64,000 nucleotides of DNA from contig NZ_JMQN01000040.1 in NCBI RefSeq assembly GCF_000705555.1, positions 186,001 through 250,000 on the forward strand. Reading direction: 5' to 3'. Both the position numbers and the translations under genes were made by a program. This document shows positions 17,116-26,900 of the stretch, in pieces (position 1 is the stretch's first letter; each line of letters begins with the position of its first letter). The DNA is from Marinobacterium lacunae. GTDB lineage: Bacteria; Pseudomonadota; Gammaproteobacteria; Pseudomonadales; Balneatricaceae. A model generated the notes under the pieces. The model worked only from the letters and a program-made list of their open reading frames with translations. It made no database searches and had not been told where the DNA came from.

Positions 17116-18126
17116 TCAGTTCTCCAGCATACGCTCGGCATCCAAAAGCTTCTGCAACGCCAGCGTATAATACTGACCGCTTGATCCGGCGCGGTTGATA
17201 TAGCGCTTGAACTTGGTCAGCGCCGCTTCAGGATCGTCAAGCTCCAGTAACGCCTCGCCCCAGAAATAGTAGAACGAGTCTTCCATCGGAATACTCAGAC
17301 GATCGAGAAGACGCGCATAGAGCAGCGCATCGATATAGTTTTCGCTTTTCAGAGCCGTACTGAACGCCACCAGATACTTGTCCCGCTTGAACTGCATCGG
17401 CAAACCGCTATCCCGGGACTCCGTCTGCGCAAGACGATCTTCCAGCCGTTCAAGCCGCTGCTTCTGCTGGTGCGCGGCATACCACTGCCTGACCATCTCC
17501 GGCGTTACATTTTTGGTCTTTGCCGCCAAGGTGTAGCTGTCGTCGCCGTCGTCATTCTTGACATCCGGCGATGCGCCAACACTGATCAGGTACTCAACCA
17601 ACTCGCGATTATCGGCAAAAACCGCCAGACTCAGCGGACTCCAACCGTGGTCGGTGGTTACATTTAGGCTGGCCCCTCTTTTGAGCAGATATTTCATCAT
17701 GGCAACATCACGATACCGTGCGGCCAGCAGCACAATACTCCAGTCGTCGGGGCTGCGTTTGGTCATGTCGGCGCCACCATCGAGCAACGCTGCGATCGTC
17801 TCGATCGAGCCCTCGTAACGAACCGCAGCCAGCAGTGGCGTCCACCCCTTCCAGCTGGCATCCACCCTTGCACCGCCTTCGAGCAACGTCTTCACTATGT
17901 CGGTCTGCCCTTTTTCAGCAGCCCGGTACAGCGCTGTATAACCGGTTTCAGAGACTGCATTGGGATCAGCCCCTTCGTTGAGCAACGACTGCACGCGAGC
18001 GGCGTCGTTATCGAAGGTTGCGGTAATCACGCGCGGCTGCACGGAACAACCAGCAAGCCCCATCAACAGGACAACGCCGGCGAACAGGGGTAATTTCGGT
18101 ATCAGTCTCAAGGATTGGCGCTTCAT
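17116..18126 (-). CDS. Ankyrin-repeat lipoprotein
   Basis: This 336-residue protein has a lipoprotein signal peptide ending in the lipobox LAGC (Cys at about residue 27). About five ankyrin repeats follow (roughly residues 40-200), with recurring patterns such as GYTALYRAAEKGQTDIVKTLL and GWSPLSLAVFADNRELVEYL. A coiled-coil-prone segment near 205-235 and a C-terminal helical, TPR-like region complete it. It should be anchored to a membrane facing the periplasm, acting as a protein-binding scaffold; its partner is unknown. AAAGGGA precedes the ATG. It diverges from two unknown secreted proteins. Confidence 0.85.
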   Translation of the reverse strand: MKRQSLRLIPKLPLFAGVVLLMGLAGCSVQPRVITATFDNDAARVQSLLNEGADPNAVSETGYTALYRAAEKGQTDIVKTLLEGGARVDASWKGWTPLLAAVRYEGSIETIAALLDGGADMTKRSPDDWSIVLLAARYRDVAMMKYLLKRGASLNVTTDHGWSPLSLAVFADNRELVEYLISVGASPDVKNDDGDDSYTLAAKTKNVTPEMVRQWYAAHQQKQRLERLEDRLAQTESRDSGLPMQFKRDKYLVAFSTALKSENYIDALLYARLLDRLSIPMEDSFYYFWGEALLELDDPEAALTKFKRYINRAGSSGQYYTLALQKLLDAERMLEN

Positions 18127-18275
18127 GAGAAGTCCCTTTCAGTATATGGTTTGGCCTCAGGCAGGCATGATGCGTCGCACTATTGTGACGTTACAAAAGC
18201 GGTACCGGCTTGACAAGGTAGCGTTACCGTCTGCTCTTGCTGCCCTTGCTACGATATCCAAGGTAGGAGCTGAAC

Positions 18276-19316
18276 ATGTCAGTATGGAAAAAACGCCTTT
18301 CAATCTTGCGATCAGCTCTTCTGGCTCTGCTGATCCCCGCATTGCCGCTGCACGCTGAGGGCCTGTCGCTGGACGATCTGATGGGCACACCTGCCAAGCA
18401 CTCCTCAGCAGGCAGTAGCCCCGACCAGCTGCTCGATTCGGCAAAACCTGCCGGCGGTGCCAGCCTGGATCTCAGCGATATTCATGCAGGACGCGAACAG
18501 GCCAGACAAGTGCGCGCAGTCGATGATTTGAGATCACAAGACAGGGAGATTGTACAACGCTGCCACTGTGCACTCAGTTCAGATAACTGCTACGACTTCA
18601 GCCCCCGCCGTTTGAACCTCTCTCAACAGGTGGTGATCGACGCGGCTAAAAAAGCCAATCACGACCTGACCGAGCAAGCAGCCAATATCTGCCGGAGCTG
18701 GAACGGCTCGAAAAACCTGGCGGTTACCGACATGGCCGCTATCGAGGCGCAGGCAAAGCTGGCTCACCGCTATCAGGGCCTGCTAGACAGTGTTGAGAAA
18801 GCCGCGGATGACAGCGCGTCAAAACTGCGTCAGAAGGATGATCAGATCGCGGCCAGCATCGCGCAGCAGGAGTCTCAATCGAGCTTCGACTGGGGCAAGG
18901 CACTGGCGTTGGGCGTTGGTGCCGTGGCAGGCGGATTGGGTAACCTCGACTCCGCCAGCCAGACCGAGATTCTGGGGGCTATTGTCGCCGATAGTTTCTC
19001 GGGGGATTCCAGTATTTCCAACCTTCAGTCGACCGTGAACTCGTTAAATGCGGAGTTGCAACAAGTCTCCCGCAGCGCCAGCCCCGGCGTACAGGGCGGT
19101 CAGGGCGGTCAGGGCGGCGGTATCAGCATCGATGAGAACTACAGTTTTACCTGCCCCTCCGGTCGCAGCGACAACATACGGATTCAGGCCAAGAGCCAGA
19201 GCTGCGCCCAGGCAATGAAGCGCTATGCGAAAGCCGCCGGATGCAACCTGATCGATGAACTGGAATCGGCCCAGCAATCCTATTACAGCGCCTGCGCATC
19301 GGAGATGTATCAATGA
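18276..19316 (+). CDS. Secreted protein of unknown function, with Gly/Gln linker
   Basis: I do not recognise a family. The 346-residue product has a signal peptide (about residues 1-28, ending LPLHAEG). A helical middle with two Cys clusters (CHCALSSDNC near residue 91) follows, then an alanine/glycine-rich hydrophobic patch near 207-220, a GGQGGQGG linker near 271 and a C-terminal Cys-containing domain beginning YSFTCPSGRSDNIRI. GTAGGAG precedes the start. Its stop overlaps the next gene's ATG (19313-19316), so the two are translationally coupled and probably work together in the periplasm or outside the cell. Confidence 0.75.
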   Translation: MSVWKKRLSILRSALLALLIPALPLHAEGLSLDDLMGTPAKHSSAGSSPDQLLDSAKPAGGASLDLSDIHAGREQARQVRAVDDLRSQDREIVQRCHCALSSDNCYDFSPRRLNLSQQVVIDAAKKANHDLTEQAANICRSWNGSKNLAVTDMAAIEAQAKLAHRYQGLLDSVEKAADDSASKLRQKDDQIAASIAQQESQSSFDWGKALALGVGAVAGGLGNLDSASQTEILGAIVADSFSGDSSISNLQSTVNSLNAELQQVSRSASPGVQGGQGGQGGGISIDENYSFTCPSGRSDNIRIQAKSQSCAQAMKRYAKAAGCNLIDELESAQQSYYSACASEMYQ

Positions 19317-20074
19317 AGCCTATCGCATACATCGCCCCACTGCTGCTGTGCAGCGCCATGGCATCGGCCGATGAGTGCCGCGACAAATTTGTCGCCTGTG
19401 TCCAGAACACCGGGAATCCGGGCACCTGCCAGTCGACTTACCAGCAGTGCAAAGCCCCTGTCAAAGCACCGGCACCCGAGGAGAGTCAAGGTGATGCATT
19501 GAGCCTGGAACCGAGAATGAGCCAGCTAAATGGTCTGGATACCGTTGAGCTGTGGGTCGCCAATACGGGTAAGGTGCCTGTGCAAATCGGCGATGTCTCC
19601 TATGACATCCGCTGTGCCGATGGCACGACTCAAACCGCTTATTTTGAACTTGGCGGCATGGTCGGACCCAATGCCGAGCACCAGCGCGTCGGCTTTCCTC
19701 AGGTTATCTGTGCCGACGCAGGCGGCGCTGTGGCGATGCTCGAGGGCAAGGAGGCGCCCGATACCGGCAGCGCCAGCCTCGCGGCACAGATCATCTACTA
19801 CCTCCCCTGTGCCAATGGCACGACTCAAACGCTGACACTGGAATACAAGCAACCGGGGTTCTATCAGTGGCAATCCACCAGCGGCATAACAGGACGCTTT
19901 CCCACCAAAACTCTGATCAACAGCGATATGGTTGCGATGGCCTGTTCCCCCGAGTCGCCCCCACAGCCAAACCGGATGCAACAGGTGCTTGAAGAGCTAA
20001 ACCGGCTGCTCAACGACCACTCACAGGGAACGCCCGTCCCGACCAAATCGACCACAACAGGGGTTAGGGGTTAA
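19313..20074 (+). CDS. Secreted Cys-containing protein of unknown function
   Basis: This 253-residue protein has a signal peptide (about residues 1-19, ending ASADE) followed by a small four-Cys motif, C-x5-FVAC-x8-TCQ-x5-QC, near residues 22-45. A proline-rich spacer leads into a beta-rich domain with further Cys and two similar segments, RCADGTTQTAYF and PCANGTTQTLTL. These internal segments suggest a duplicated fold. No family is recognised. It is coupled to the preceding gene by an ATGA overlap and ends just before the convergent lactate regulator. Confidence 0.75.
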   Translation: MKPIAYIAPLLLCSAMASADECRDKFVACVQNTGNPGTCQSTYQQCKAPVKAPAPEESQGDALSLEPRMSQLNGLDTVELWVANTGKVPVQIGDVSYDIRCADGTTQTAYFELGGMVGPNAEHQRVGFPQVICADAGGAVAMLEGKEAPDTGSASLAAQIIYYLPCANGTTQTLTLEYKQPGFYQWQSTSGITGRFPTKTLINSDMVAMACSPESPPQPNRMQQVLEELNRLLNDHSQGTPVPTKSTTTGVRG

Positions 20075-20092
20075 ACACCCAACCTGCCCGGG

Positions 20093-20812
20093 CTATTCAC
20101 CGGCCAGAATCGCCCGCGTATACAGGATGTGTTCGCGGGCAATCTCCCGTGCCCGCCGCGCATCACGGGCCTGAATGGCATTATGTATCTCGGCATGCTG
20201 GCCGCGAATCCCTTCGGGATAGCGGCCAAACTTTTTCAGTGTCCGTGACAACACACCGTAGATGGCATTGAAGTAACGCTCATAGAACAGCTGGCTGAAC
20301 GAGATCAGCAGCAGGTTATGGCTGGATTGGGCGATTAGCGTATGAAAGCGCAGATCCGCCCGGGCCTTGGCCAACGTCGTCTCGCTCTGCCCGCGTGCAT
20401 GCATCAATGCGTACTCTGCCGCCAGGGCCTTGAGCTCCTGATCGCTGGCCCTCTGCGCGGCGTACCCAGCACACTCACCCTCCAAAAAGGCGCGCACCTC
20501 CAGCACCTGAAGCTGGAAATCCAGATCATCACCCAGCCCTTCAAGAGGCAGTTGCAGATGAGGAGCCATCAGATTAGTGATTCGGCTTGCCCTCCCTTGA
20601 GAAGACTCGATAAAGCCTGCCGCATTTAGTCGTGACAGCGCGTCCCGAACCATCTGCCGGGACATGCCGAAATCCTCTGCCAAACGCCGTTCAGAGGGTA
20701 GCCTGCCCCCAGGAATCAGTTCACCACTGGCGAGCTGGGTCACCAGTTCCTCATACAGACGATCACTTTGCCCCGGCGATGCCGGTTTGTCGCTCAAGCG
20801 GTTTTCGGCCAA
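20093..20812 (-). CDS. lldR: GntR/FadR-family lactate-responsive regulator
   Basis: This 239-residue repressor has an N-terminal winged helix (about residues 17-80, LPSERRLAEDFGMSRQMVRDALSRL) and a C-terminal all-helical FCD ligand domain with EGECAGYAA and FHTLIAQSSHN. This is the FadR subfamily to which LldR and PdhR belong. It diverges from lutABC, and TGGTCAGACCA between them is a typical FCD-family operator, so lactate control of the lut genes is a well-supported inference. Direct proof of the ligand is not available from sequence. Confidence 0.85.
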   Translation of the reverse strand: MAENRLSDKPASPGQSDRLYEELVTQLASGELIPGGRLPSERRLAEDFGMSRQMVRDALSRLNAAGFIESSQGRASRITNLMAPHLQLPLEGLGDDLDFQLQVLEVRAFLEGECAGYAAQRASDQELKALAAEYALMHARGQSETTLAKARADLRFHTLIAQSSHNLLLISFSQLFYERYFNAIYGVLSRTLKKFGRYPEGIRGQHAEIHNAIQARDARRAREIAREHILYTRAILAGE

Positions 20813-20835
20813 GGAAGACGTACCTTTTCAGTTCT

Positions 20836-20853
20836 TGGTCAGACCAGTTGACA
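20836..20853 (+). promoter_or_regulatory. LldR-type operator overlapping a -35 box
   Basis: TGGTCAGACCA (20836-20846) is a perfect palindrome of the FCD-GntR type. It is followed after one base by TTGACA (20848-20853), an ideal -35 box, though no good -10 is apparent at 17 bp. Binding there would block transcription of lutABC. Confidence 0.65.
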
Positions 20854-20925
20854 GGATAACATTTCCAATATCGGTTGCCTCACCTATCTTTCACTGCACG
20901 ATAAGCAGATAGAGATACTCAGATT

Positions 20926-21696
20926 ATGGCTAACCCGCATCCCCGTGTCGGGCTGTTCGTGACCTGCCTGGCTGACATGTTCCGCCCGGAAGTCGCCTTC
21001 GCCAGCGTCAAGCTGCTGGAGATGGCAGGATTCGAAGTCGAGGTGCCGGAGCGGCAAACCTGCTGTGGCCAACCGGCCTTTAACTCCGGAGACCGGGCAG
21101 ACGCCGCGGCGATCGCCCGCCAGACAATCGAAGCGTTTGACGGCTTTGAGTATGTTGTCGGCCCGTCCGGTTCATGCATCGGCATGTTGCACCACTACCC
21201 CGAGCTGTTCGCCAAGGATGATCCCTGGTATCAGCGTGCTCAGACACTGAAAGCCCGTGCCTTCGAGATCACCAGCTTCCTGGCGGTACATCTGGATCTG
21301 GATAAGCTGTCCAGCTCGTTCAGCGGTAAGGTGACCTATCACGACTCCTGCTCAGGCCTTAGAGAGCTGGGTATCAAGAAACAGCCGCGCATACTGCTGT
21401 CTAAAATCCCCGGTGTTCAGATCTGTGAAATGGAGGAAGCGGAAACCTGTTGCGGCTTCGGCGGTACCTTCTGCGTCAAGTATCCCGATATCTCCAACCG
21501 CATGGTCGGCAACAAAAGCGATAACATTCGCGCCACCGGTGCGGACACTCTGCTCGGCGGCGACCTGGGCTGTCTGCTCAACATGGCCGGCAAACTCAAG
21601 CGCGAAGGCATTGACGTCAAGGCACGCCATATCGTCGAAGTGCTGGCCGACATGGCACAGATACCGGCCATTGGCGAAAGTGACAGGGGGGCATAA
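20926..21696 (+). CDS. lutA: L-lactate oxidation subunit LutA (Fe-S heterodisulfide-reductase-like)
   Basis: This 256-residue protein is the cysteine-rich CCG-domain subunit of the LutABC L-lactate oxidase complex, which converts lactate to pyruvate. Both CCG motifs are intact: RQTCCGQPAFNSG near residue 45 and AETCCGFGG near 170, each with a preceding CxxC-like partner (VTCLA, HDSCSGLRE). They bind an Fe-S cluster as in GlpC and heterodisulfide reductase. It is the first gene of lutABC, divergent from the GntR regulator. The ribosome site is weak. Confidence 0.92.
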   Translation: MANPHPRVGLFVTCLADMFRPEVAFASVKLLEMAGFEVEVPERQTCCGQPAFNSGDRADAAAIARQTIEAFDGFEYVVGPSGSCIGMLHHYPELFAKDDPWYQRAQTLKARAFEITSFLAVHLDLDKLSSSFSGKVTYHDSCSGLRELGIKKQPRILLSKIPGVQICEMEEAETCCGFGGTFCVKYPDISNRMVGNKSDNIRATGADTLLGGDLGCLLNMAGKLKREGIDVKARHIVEVLADMAQIPAIGESDRGA

Positions 21697-21699
21697 GCG

Positions 21700-23103
21700 A
21701 TGGAGATCAGAAGCAAGGCGTTCAAAAGCAACTCACGCATTGCGCTTGAAGATGCCAACCTGCAACGAGCGTTGGGCAACCTGAAAGCGGGCTTTCCTTC
21801 CAAACGTGCGGCTGCCATCGCTCGCCTGCCCGAGTTCGATGCCCTGCGCGATCAGGCGCGTGATCTGAAAAACCATATCCTCGAACATCTGGATCTGTAT
21901 CTGGAGGAGTTCGAAAAGAATGTGACGACCAACGGCGGTACTGTGCACTGGTGCCGCAGCGCCGAAGACGCACGCAAAACGATCCTGCAGATCTGTCAGC
22001 AGCAGGATGCCAAAACCGTGACCAAGGGCAAGTCGATGGTGAGCGAAGAGATCGCGCTCAATGAATACCTCGAAGCCAACGGTGTCACACCGGTGGAAAC
22101 TGACCTTGGCGAGTACATTCTGCAGCTGCGTAACGATCATCCCAGCCATATTGTCGCCCCGGCGATTCACCTGACACTGGACGATGTCTCCACCGCCTTT
22201 CACGAGCACCACAAGCGGCCGAAGAGCGACGACCCTGCTGTTCTGATGCAGGAAGCACGAGAGGTGTTGCGCACCAAGTTTGTTGCCGCCGATGTCGGTA
22301 TTACCGGCGCCAACTTCCTGATTGCCGAAACAGGCTCTACCATTATCTGCACCAATGAGGGTAACGGCGATCTGACACAGACATTGCCGAAAACCCATAT
22401 CGTTGTCTCGTCGATAGAAAAGGTTGTGCCGACGCTGGAGGATATGACCCTGTTCCTGCGCCTGCTGGCACGCTCGGCTACCGGTCAGGAGTTCACCGTC
22501 TACAACACCCTGTCCACAGGCCCCCGCCGCCGCAGCGATCAGGATGGCCCGGAAAACTTCCATGTGGTGCTGGTGGACAACGGCCGCAGCGACATGGTCG
22601 GTACCGAGTTTCAGGAGATGCTGCGCTGCATACGCTGCTCGGCCTGCATGAACCACTGTCCTGTCTATGGCGCCGTCGGTGGTCATACCTATGGCTGGGT
22701 CTATCCCGGCCCCATGGGATCGGTCTTAACGCCGCAGATGGTTGGCATCGAGAACGCGGGTTTGCTGCCCAACGCCTCAACCTTCTGCGGCAAGTGCGAG
22801 GAGGTGTGCCCGGTACGCATTCCATTGCCCAAGCTGATGCGGCACTGGCGTGACAAGGAGTATGAAAAGCACCTGAGTCCGGCCAGTGTCCGCTGGGGCT
22901 TGGGCACCTGGAGCTTCTTTGCCCGCCGCCCCTCTCTCTATCGCTGGCTCTCGCGCGGCAGCAACCTGTTTTTACGCCTGGTGGGCGGTAAACGGGGCCG
23001 TATCTCTAAACTCCCGCTTGCCGGTGGCTGGACCGACTTCCGCGATCTGCCAGCGCCAAGCGGAAAAACATTCATGCAGCAGTGGCAGGAGCGCAAGCAA
23101 TGA
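21700..23103 (+). CDS. lutB: L-lactate oxidation subunit LutB (iron-sulfur protein)
   Basis: This 467-residue subunit combines an N-terminal LutB/LUD-type domain (about residues 60-290) with a C-terminal pair of 4Fe-4S motifs, CIRCSACMNHCPVYG near residue 310 and FCGKCEEVCPVRIP near 360. It would carry electrons within the LutABC complex. A G-rich ribosome site sits in the 3 bp gap and tail of lutA, and its stop overlaps the start of lutC. Length and motif order match the family fully. Confidence 0.93.
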   Translation: MEIRSKAFKSNSRIALEDANLQRALGNLKAGFPSKRAAAIARLPEFDALRDQARDLKNHILEHLDLYLEEFEKNVTTNGGTVHWCRSAEDARKTILQICQQQDAKTVTKGKSMVSEEIALNEYLEANGVTPVETDLGEYILQLRNDHPSHIVAPAIHLTLDDVSTAFHEHHKRPKSDDPAVLMQEAREVLRTKFVAADVGITGANFLIAETGSTIICTNEGNGDLTQTLPKTHIVVSSIEKVVPTLEDMTLFLRLLARSATGQEFTVYNTLSTGPRRRSDQDGPENFHVVLVDNGRSDMVGTEFQEMLRCIRCSACMNHCPVYGAVGGHTYGWVYPGPMGSVLTPQMVGIENAGLLPNASTFCGKCEEVCPVRIPLPKLMRHWRDKEYEKHLSPASVRWGLGTWSFFARRPSLYRWLSRGSNLFLRLVGGKRGRISKLPLAGGWTDFRDLPAPSGKTFMQQWQERKQ

Positions 23104-23768
23104 GTCGAGCTGAAATCTTTAACCGCATCCGTTCTGGCCTGCGTACCGGAGCCGACGACCAGCAGCGCCGTGACGCCGTGCAGAACCGCTTGCAGGCCAA
23201 GGCTCGCAACCTGATTCCGGCACGGGCTCAGCTGCCCCACGATGCCTGCGTCAAGCTGTTCATCGATATGGCAGAGGAAAGCGCCGCCGAGCTGATCGAG
23301 CTGCAACATCGCAGCGAATTGGCGGCGGCGGTCGAGCACTGGCTCGAAGAGAACGGAATCGCCCAATTGGTGATGGCCAGCGATGAAAACCTGACATCGT
23401 TGAACTGGTCCGGCAAAGGCACACTGGTACGCGAAGAGCGCGTCGCACAGGCCGGCGACGAAGCCAGTCTGACCAACGCGTTCTGCGGTATCGCGGAAAC
23501 CGGCACGCTGATGCTGCACTCGGGCCCGGACAGCCCGACTACGCTGAACTTCCTGCCCGATATCCACCTGGTGGTGCTCTCATCCAGTACCATCGTCGGC
23601 CCTTACGAGGAAGCCTGGCAAAAGTTGCGCAATGCAACCGATGGCGTGATGCCACGCACGGTCAACCTGATTACCGGGCCATCACGCAGTGCCGATATCG
23701 AACAGAGATTGCAGATGGGTGCGCACGGTCCGAAGCAGCTCATTATTTTTCTGTTAACAGACGAATAG
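23100..23768 (+). CDS. lutC: L-lactate oxidation subunit LutC (LUD domain)
   Basis: This 222-residue protein is the LUD-domain third subunit of LutABC. The end has the family pattern ITGPSRSADIEQRLQMGAHGP, with NLITGPSRS near residue 190. The frame runs from 23082, but ATG at 23100 overlaps the lutB stop (ATGA), giving the usual coupled start MSRAEIF. Neither a lactate permease (LldP/LutP) nor a D-lactate dehydrogenase is encoded nearby, so transport must be elsewhere. A stem-loop follows. Confidence 0.92.
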   Translation: MSRAEIFNRIRSGLRTGADDQQRRDAVQNRLQAKARNLIPARAQLPHDACVKLFIDMAEESAAELIELQHRSELAAAVEHWLEENGIAQLVMASDENLTSLNWSGKGTLVREERVAQAGDEASLTNAFCGIAETGTLMLHSGPDSPTTLNFLPDIHLVVLSSSTIVGPYEEAWQKLRNATDGVMPRTVNLITGPSRSADIEQRLQMGAHGPKQLIIFLLTDE

Positions 23769-23777
23769 TCCTTAAGT

Positions 23778-23803
23778 CAGCATTTAACGACAGTTAAATG
23801 CTG
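23778..23803 (+). terminator. Stem-loop after lutC
   Basis: CAGCATTTAAC and GTTAAATGCTG form a perfect 11-bp stem with loop GACA, 9 bp after the lutC stop. The following TTCGCTTTAT is only a weak T-tract, so termination is probable rather than certain. Confidence 0.6.
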
Positions 23804-23924
23804 TTCGCTTTATCTGCAAGACAATAAACCTGTCCCATCTATCAACTTCATACTTTTGGCCGGTGTGCCTCCGGCGCTCTACTTCTATATTGCCCATTTG
23901 CTTAAACCGGACGACGGAAGGCTT

Positions 23925-23954
23925 ATGGACAATCCAGAAGAGAGCGCCCAATGA
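23925..23954 (+). other. Possible 9-codon leader overlapping the next start codon
   Basis: GGAAGG precedes an ATG opening a 9-codon frame (MDNPEESAQ) whose TGA overlaps the ATG at 23951 of the Cys-repeat gene. This may be a translational leader, or chance. Confidence 0.2.
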
Positions 23955-26900
23955 ATATAAGATCCTATTTATCCCTTATCTTTTTAATGCTCTCGCTGAG
24001 CCTCATCAGCCAGAGCAGTAGCGCTGCCATCGAGTGCGGCGGCCAGGGCCAGGCAGCCTGTGAATCGAAATCTGCCGAGTTCGTGCGCGGGGTGCCGACT
24101 CATGATGCCTGCCGCGACGGCGGTTTCGTCGACCCTATCAATGGTGGCGAGTGCTGGAGGTGCCCGGAAGGATTTGTACGCTCGTGGCGTCCAATCACAG
24201 ACAAAGGCGCTGCCTGTATAAAACCTCGTGGAGGCCTTGCCTACGAAAAAGCGACGCAGATACCAACCAACGGCGGTAACTGTCCTGCCGGACAGTTCTT
24301 CGATCCTCGGGAAGGTGGTGAGTGCTGGTCCTGCCCGGAAGGCTATGACCGCTCCTTGGCAGAGGTCGATAAATTCAACGCTTGTGTAAAAGCCGCTCAC
24401 GAAAAATTTGCGGCAGCTACCCAGCGCAGTACACTCAAGACGCAGTGCGATGCAGGCCAGTTCTCCGATCCCAATGGAGGGTGCTACTCCTGTCCCTCTG
24501 GCTACAATCGTACCGGTTACCCGGTTACCAGCAACAAAGCCTGCTCCAAAGCTGTCAGCAGCGACAAATCAGCGGTTAACCATGGCCGTGGCACTGGTAT
24601 ATTCGGTACCGACTGTGGGTCAGGACAGTTCTGGGACCCGAACGGCAGCTGCTACTCCTGCCCATCCGGATATTCCCGCACCACCGCGCCAGTAACCGCT
24701 GGCAACGCTTGCCGCCGTAATTATGAAGATCTGAAACCTGCGAACTCACATGGAAAACTGATTACAGCCTGCCCCGCTGGCCAGTTTGGTGACCCTAACG
24801 GCAAATGCTACACCTGCCCTACAGGCTACAAACGCACAGGCTATGCCGTGACCGACTCACGCGCATGCGCCAAGGTGGAACCTGAAGCCGTATCGCGTGC
24901 CACACAGGAGAGCCGATTGTGTAAGGCCGAAGATGGGGAGTTCGTCCATTTCGGCCAATGCTGGACCTGCCCGACCGGTTATGATCGTAGCATTGCGCCA
25001 ATCGATTCAGACCTGGCATGCATTACCAATGCCTCTGAATTTACCGCCGCCGAGTTTCTAGAACCCTGGGGCTGCGACGCCAGCAAAGGAGAATTTTGGG
25101 ACCCGCTCAACAAAAACGGCTCCAAACTGGGTTCCTGCTGGAAATGCCCGAGCCAGACCGAACGCAGCACTGCCCGAGTGGATTCGAACCAGGCCTGCAT
25201 ATCCGCCGAGATTCGCTGGGTAAATGATCCCTATGACGAGCCAGGTATGTTCCGTCTTGGCCGAACCAACCAGTTCACCAAGATGGCTGTCAATCTGTTC
25301 CAGTCACCAGAAAGTATCGCCAGCATTACCGATTTTATGCATCGAATCTGGGAGGGCATGGAGGAAAAAACCGGCACTGCGGATCAATACGTGAAAGAGC
25401 AGTGGCAGCTGATCGCATCCAACCCTGCCGAAAGTCCCGCATTCATCGCGTATGTGTTTACATCGATGCAGCAGATTCTGCTGCTTCCCGCCAATGAGCG
25501 CTCGGCAGACGAAAAGGCGCTGTTAACCGCTTTTGAAGACTATATAAATGCCCGCCGACTTTATATGGCCGAACAGGCGATGGAAGCTTACGACGGCTGG
25601 AAAACGGCATACGACTGGCGTGCTGCACAGAGAAGCAATCTGGCGAGTCTGGCAGGTACAGAGAGTCCTCCACCGGACTTCTTAGCCCTGACACAGGGCA
25701 GCCTAGAGGGTTCATCTAAGTCAGGTGCTTCTCTTATCGCCATAGCAGCGGTCAATCGGGCGTTGAGCCACCTGTCTCAGTCACAACTGGTAAATCTTGG
25801 TAATGCTATTTGGCCCTACATGGGCGAGGGCCTAAGAAGACAGGTCATCAAGCAAGTATCCGAGAAAGCTGCAAGACAGGCTGCAACAACGGCCGCAAAA
25901 GCCAGTACGACAATCATGAGAAGCGCCGGACCGCAGATCATATTTGCCGTGTTTACGATCGTTACTGAGATCAGGATGAATCAGGTCATCGACATTGCGA
26001 ATGCCCGCATCAAAATTCAGGAGTCTATCGACTATATCAAGCGTAATCCGGTAAGTCTGGATGATTTGACCTCTTCGGAAGAGCAGTATCAGATGATGCT
26101 TAAATACTGGAGCCTGGCCACAGACACCAAGTATTCACCGCCATCGGCTGTGATTTCCGCTGCTAAGAAGGCGGAAAAGATAGCGCGCGAAAGCGGTTTC
26201 GCACGTGAATATACGGCTCCCGAAAGCTCTGAATCCGGGGTTGTCCTGGTCGGTAACTCTGTCACTATCGACACCGGAGAAAGCTCCGGTACAGAGAAGA
26301 GTCCGGTTGGGGAGATCGAGATTCAGAAAGTCGAAAGCATCTCCTGGAGCAAGGAGGCCGACAAGGTTGAAGATATTTTCATCGACCATGCGGGCAATAT
26401 ATTCCGCAAGGTAATTGCATCGTCAGAGCCTGTCATTCAGGTATTTGATTCCGGTCGTAAACAGTGGAGCGATGTCGCCAAAGGCTTCTCTGACATCGCC
26501 GGCGCTGACGACGGAAAAGTCTGGCTGATGGACTCAGCCGGTGCCTTGTATAGCGGTTCGGTCGATGGCTCAGATATCAAGAAAATCGACGGTGCCGCAT
26601 CGGCCATTACGTCATCGAACTCCGGCGATCTTTGGGTGGTAAGCGACAAACTCAATAACCAGGGTGGTGATATATGGATACTGAGTAATAAACGCTGGCA
26701 GAAAAAAGCCGGTGTCAAAGCCGTCGCGATTGCCAATCAGAATGGATATATGTGGGCTGTAAACAAACAGGGGGACATCCTGCGCTCAGACACCAACGAC
26801 GCGAGATCACTGCTGCGCTCGCGCATGAAGAAGATGCCGGGCAAAGCATTGGATATCGCATCCGGCCGTGACGGTTCAATCTATGTGGTCGGCACCGACA

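Noticed and set aside
23804-23924. Possible c-di-GMP riboswitch or other known RNA upstream of the Cys-repeat gene
   Set aside because: The conserved GEMM-type sequence features are absent; only a short GCCGG/CCGGC hairpin is seen.
25180-25190. tRNA-like T-arm motif GGATTCGAACC
   Set aside because: It lies inside a continuous Cys-repeat coding frame (RVDSNQAC) and no acceptor stem, D-arm or anticodon arm can be folded around it.
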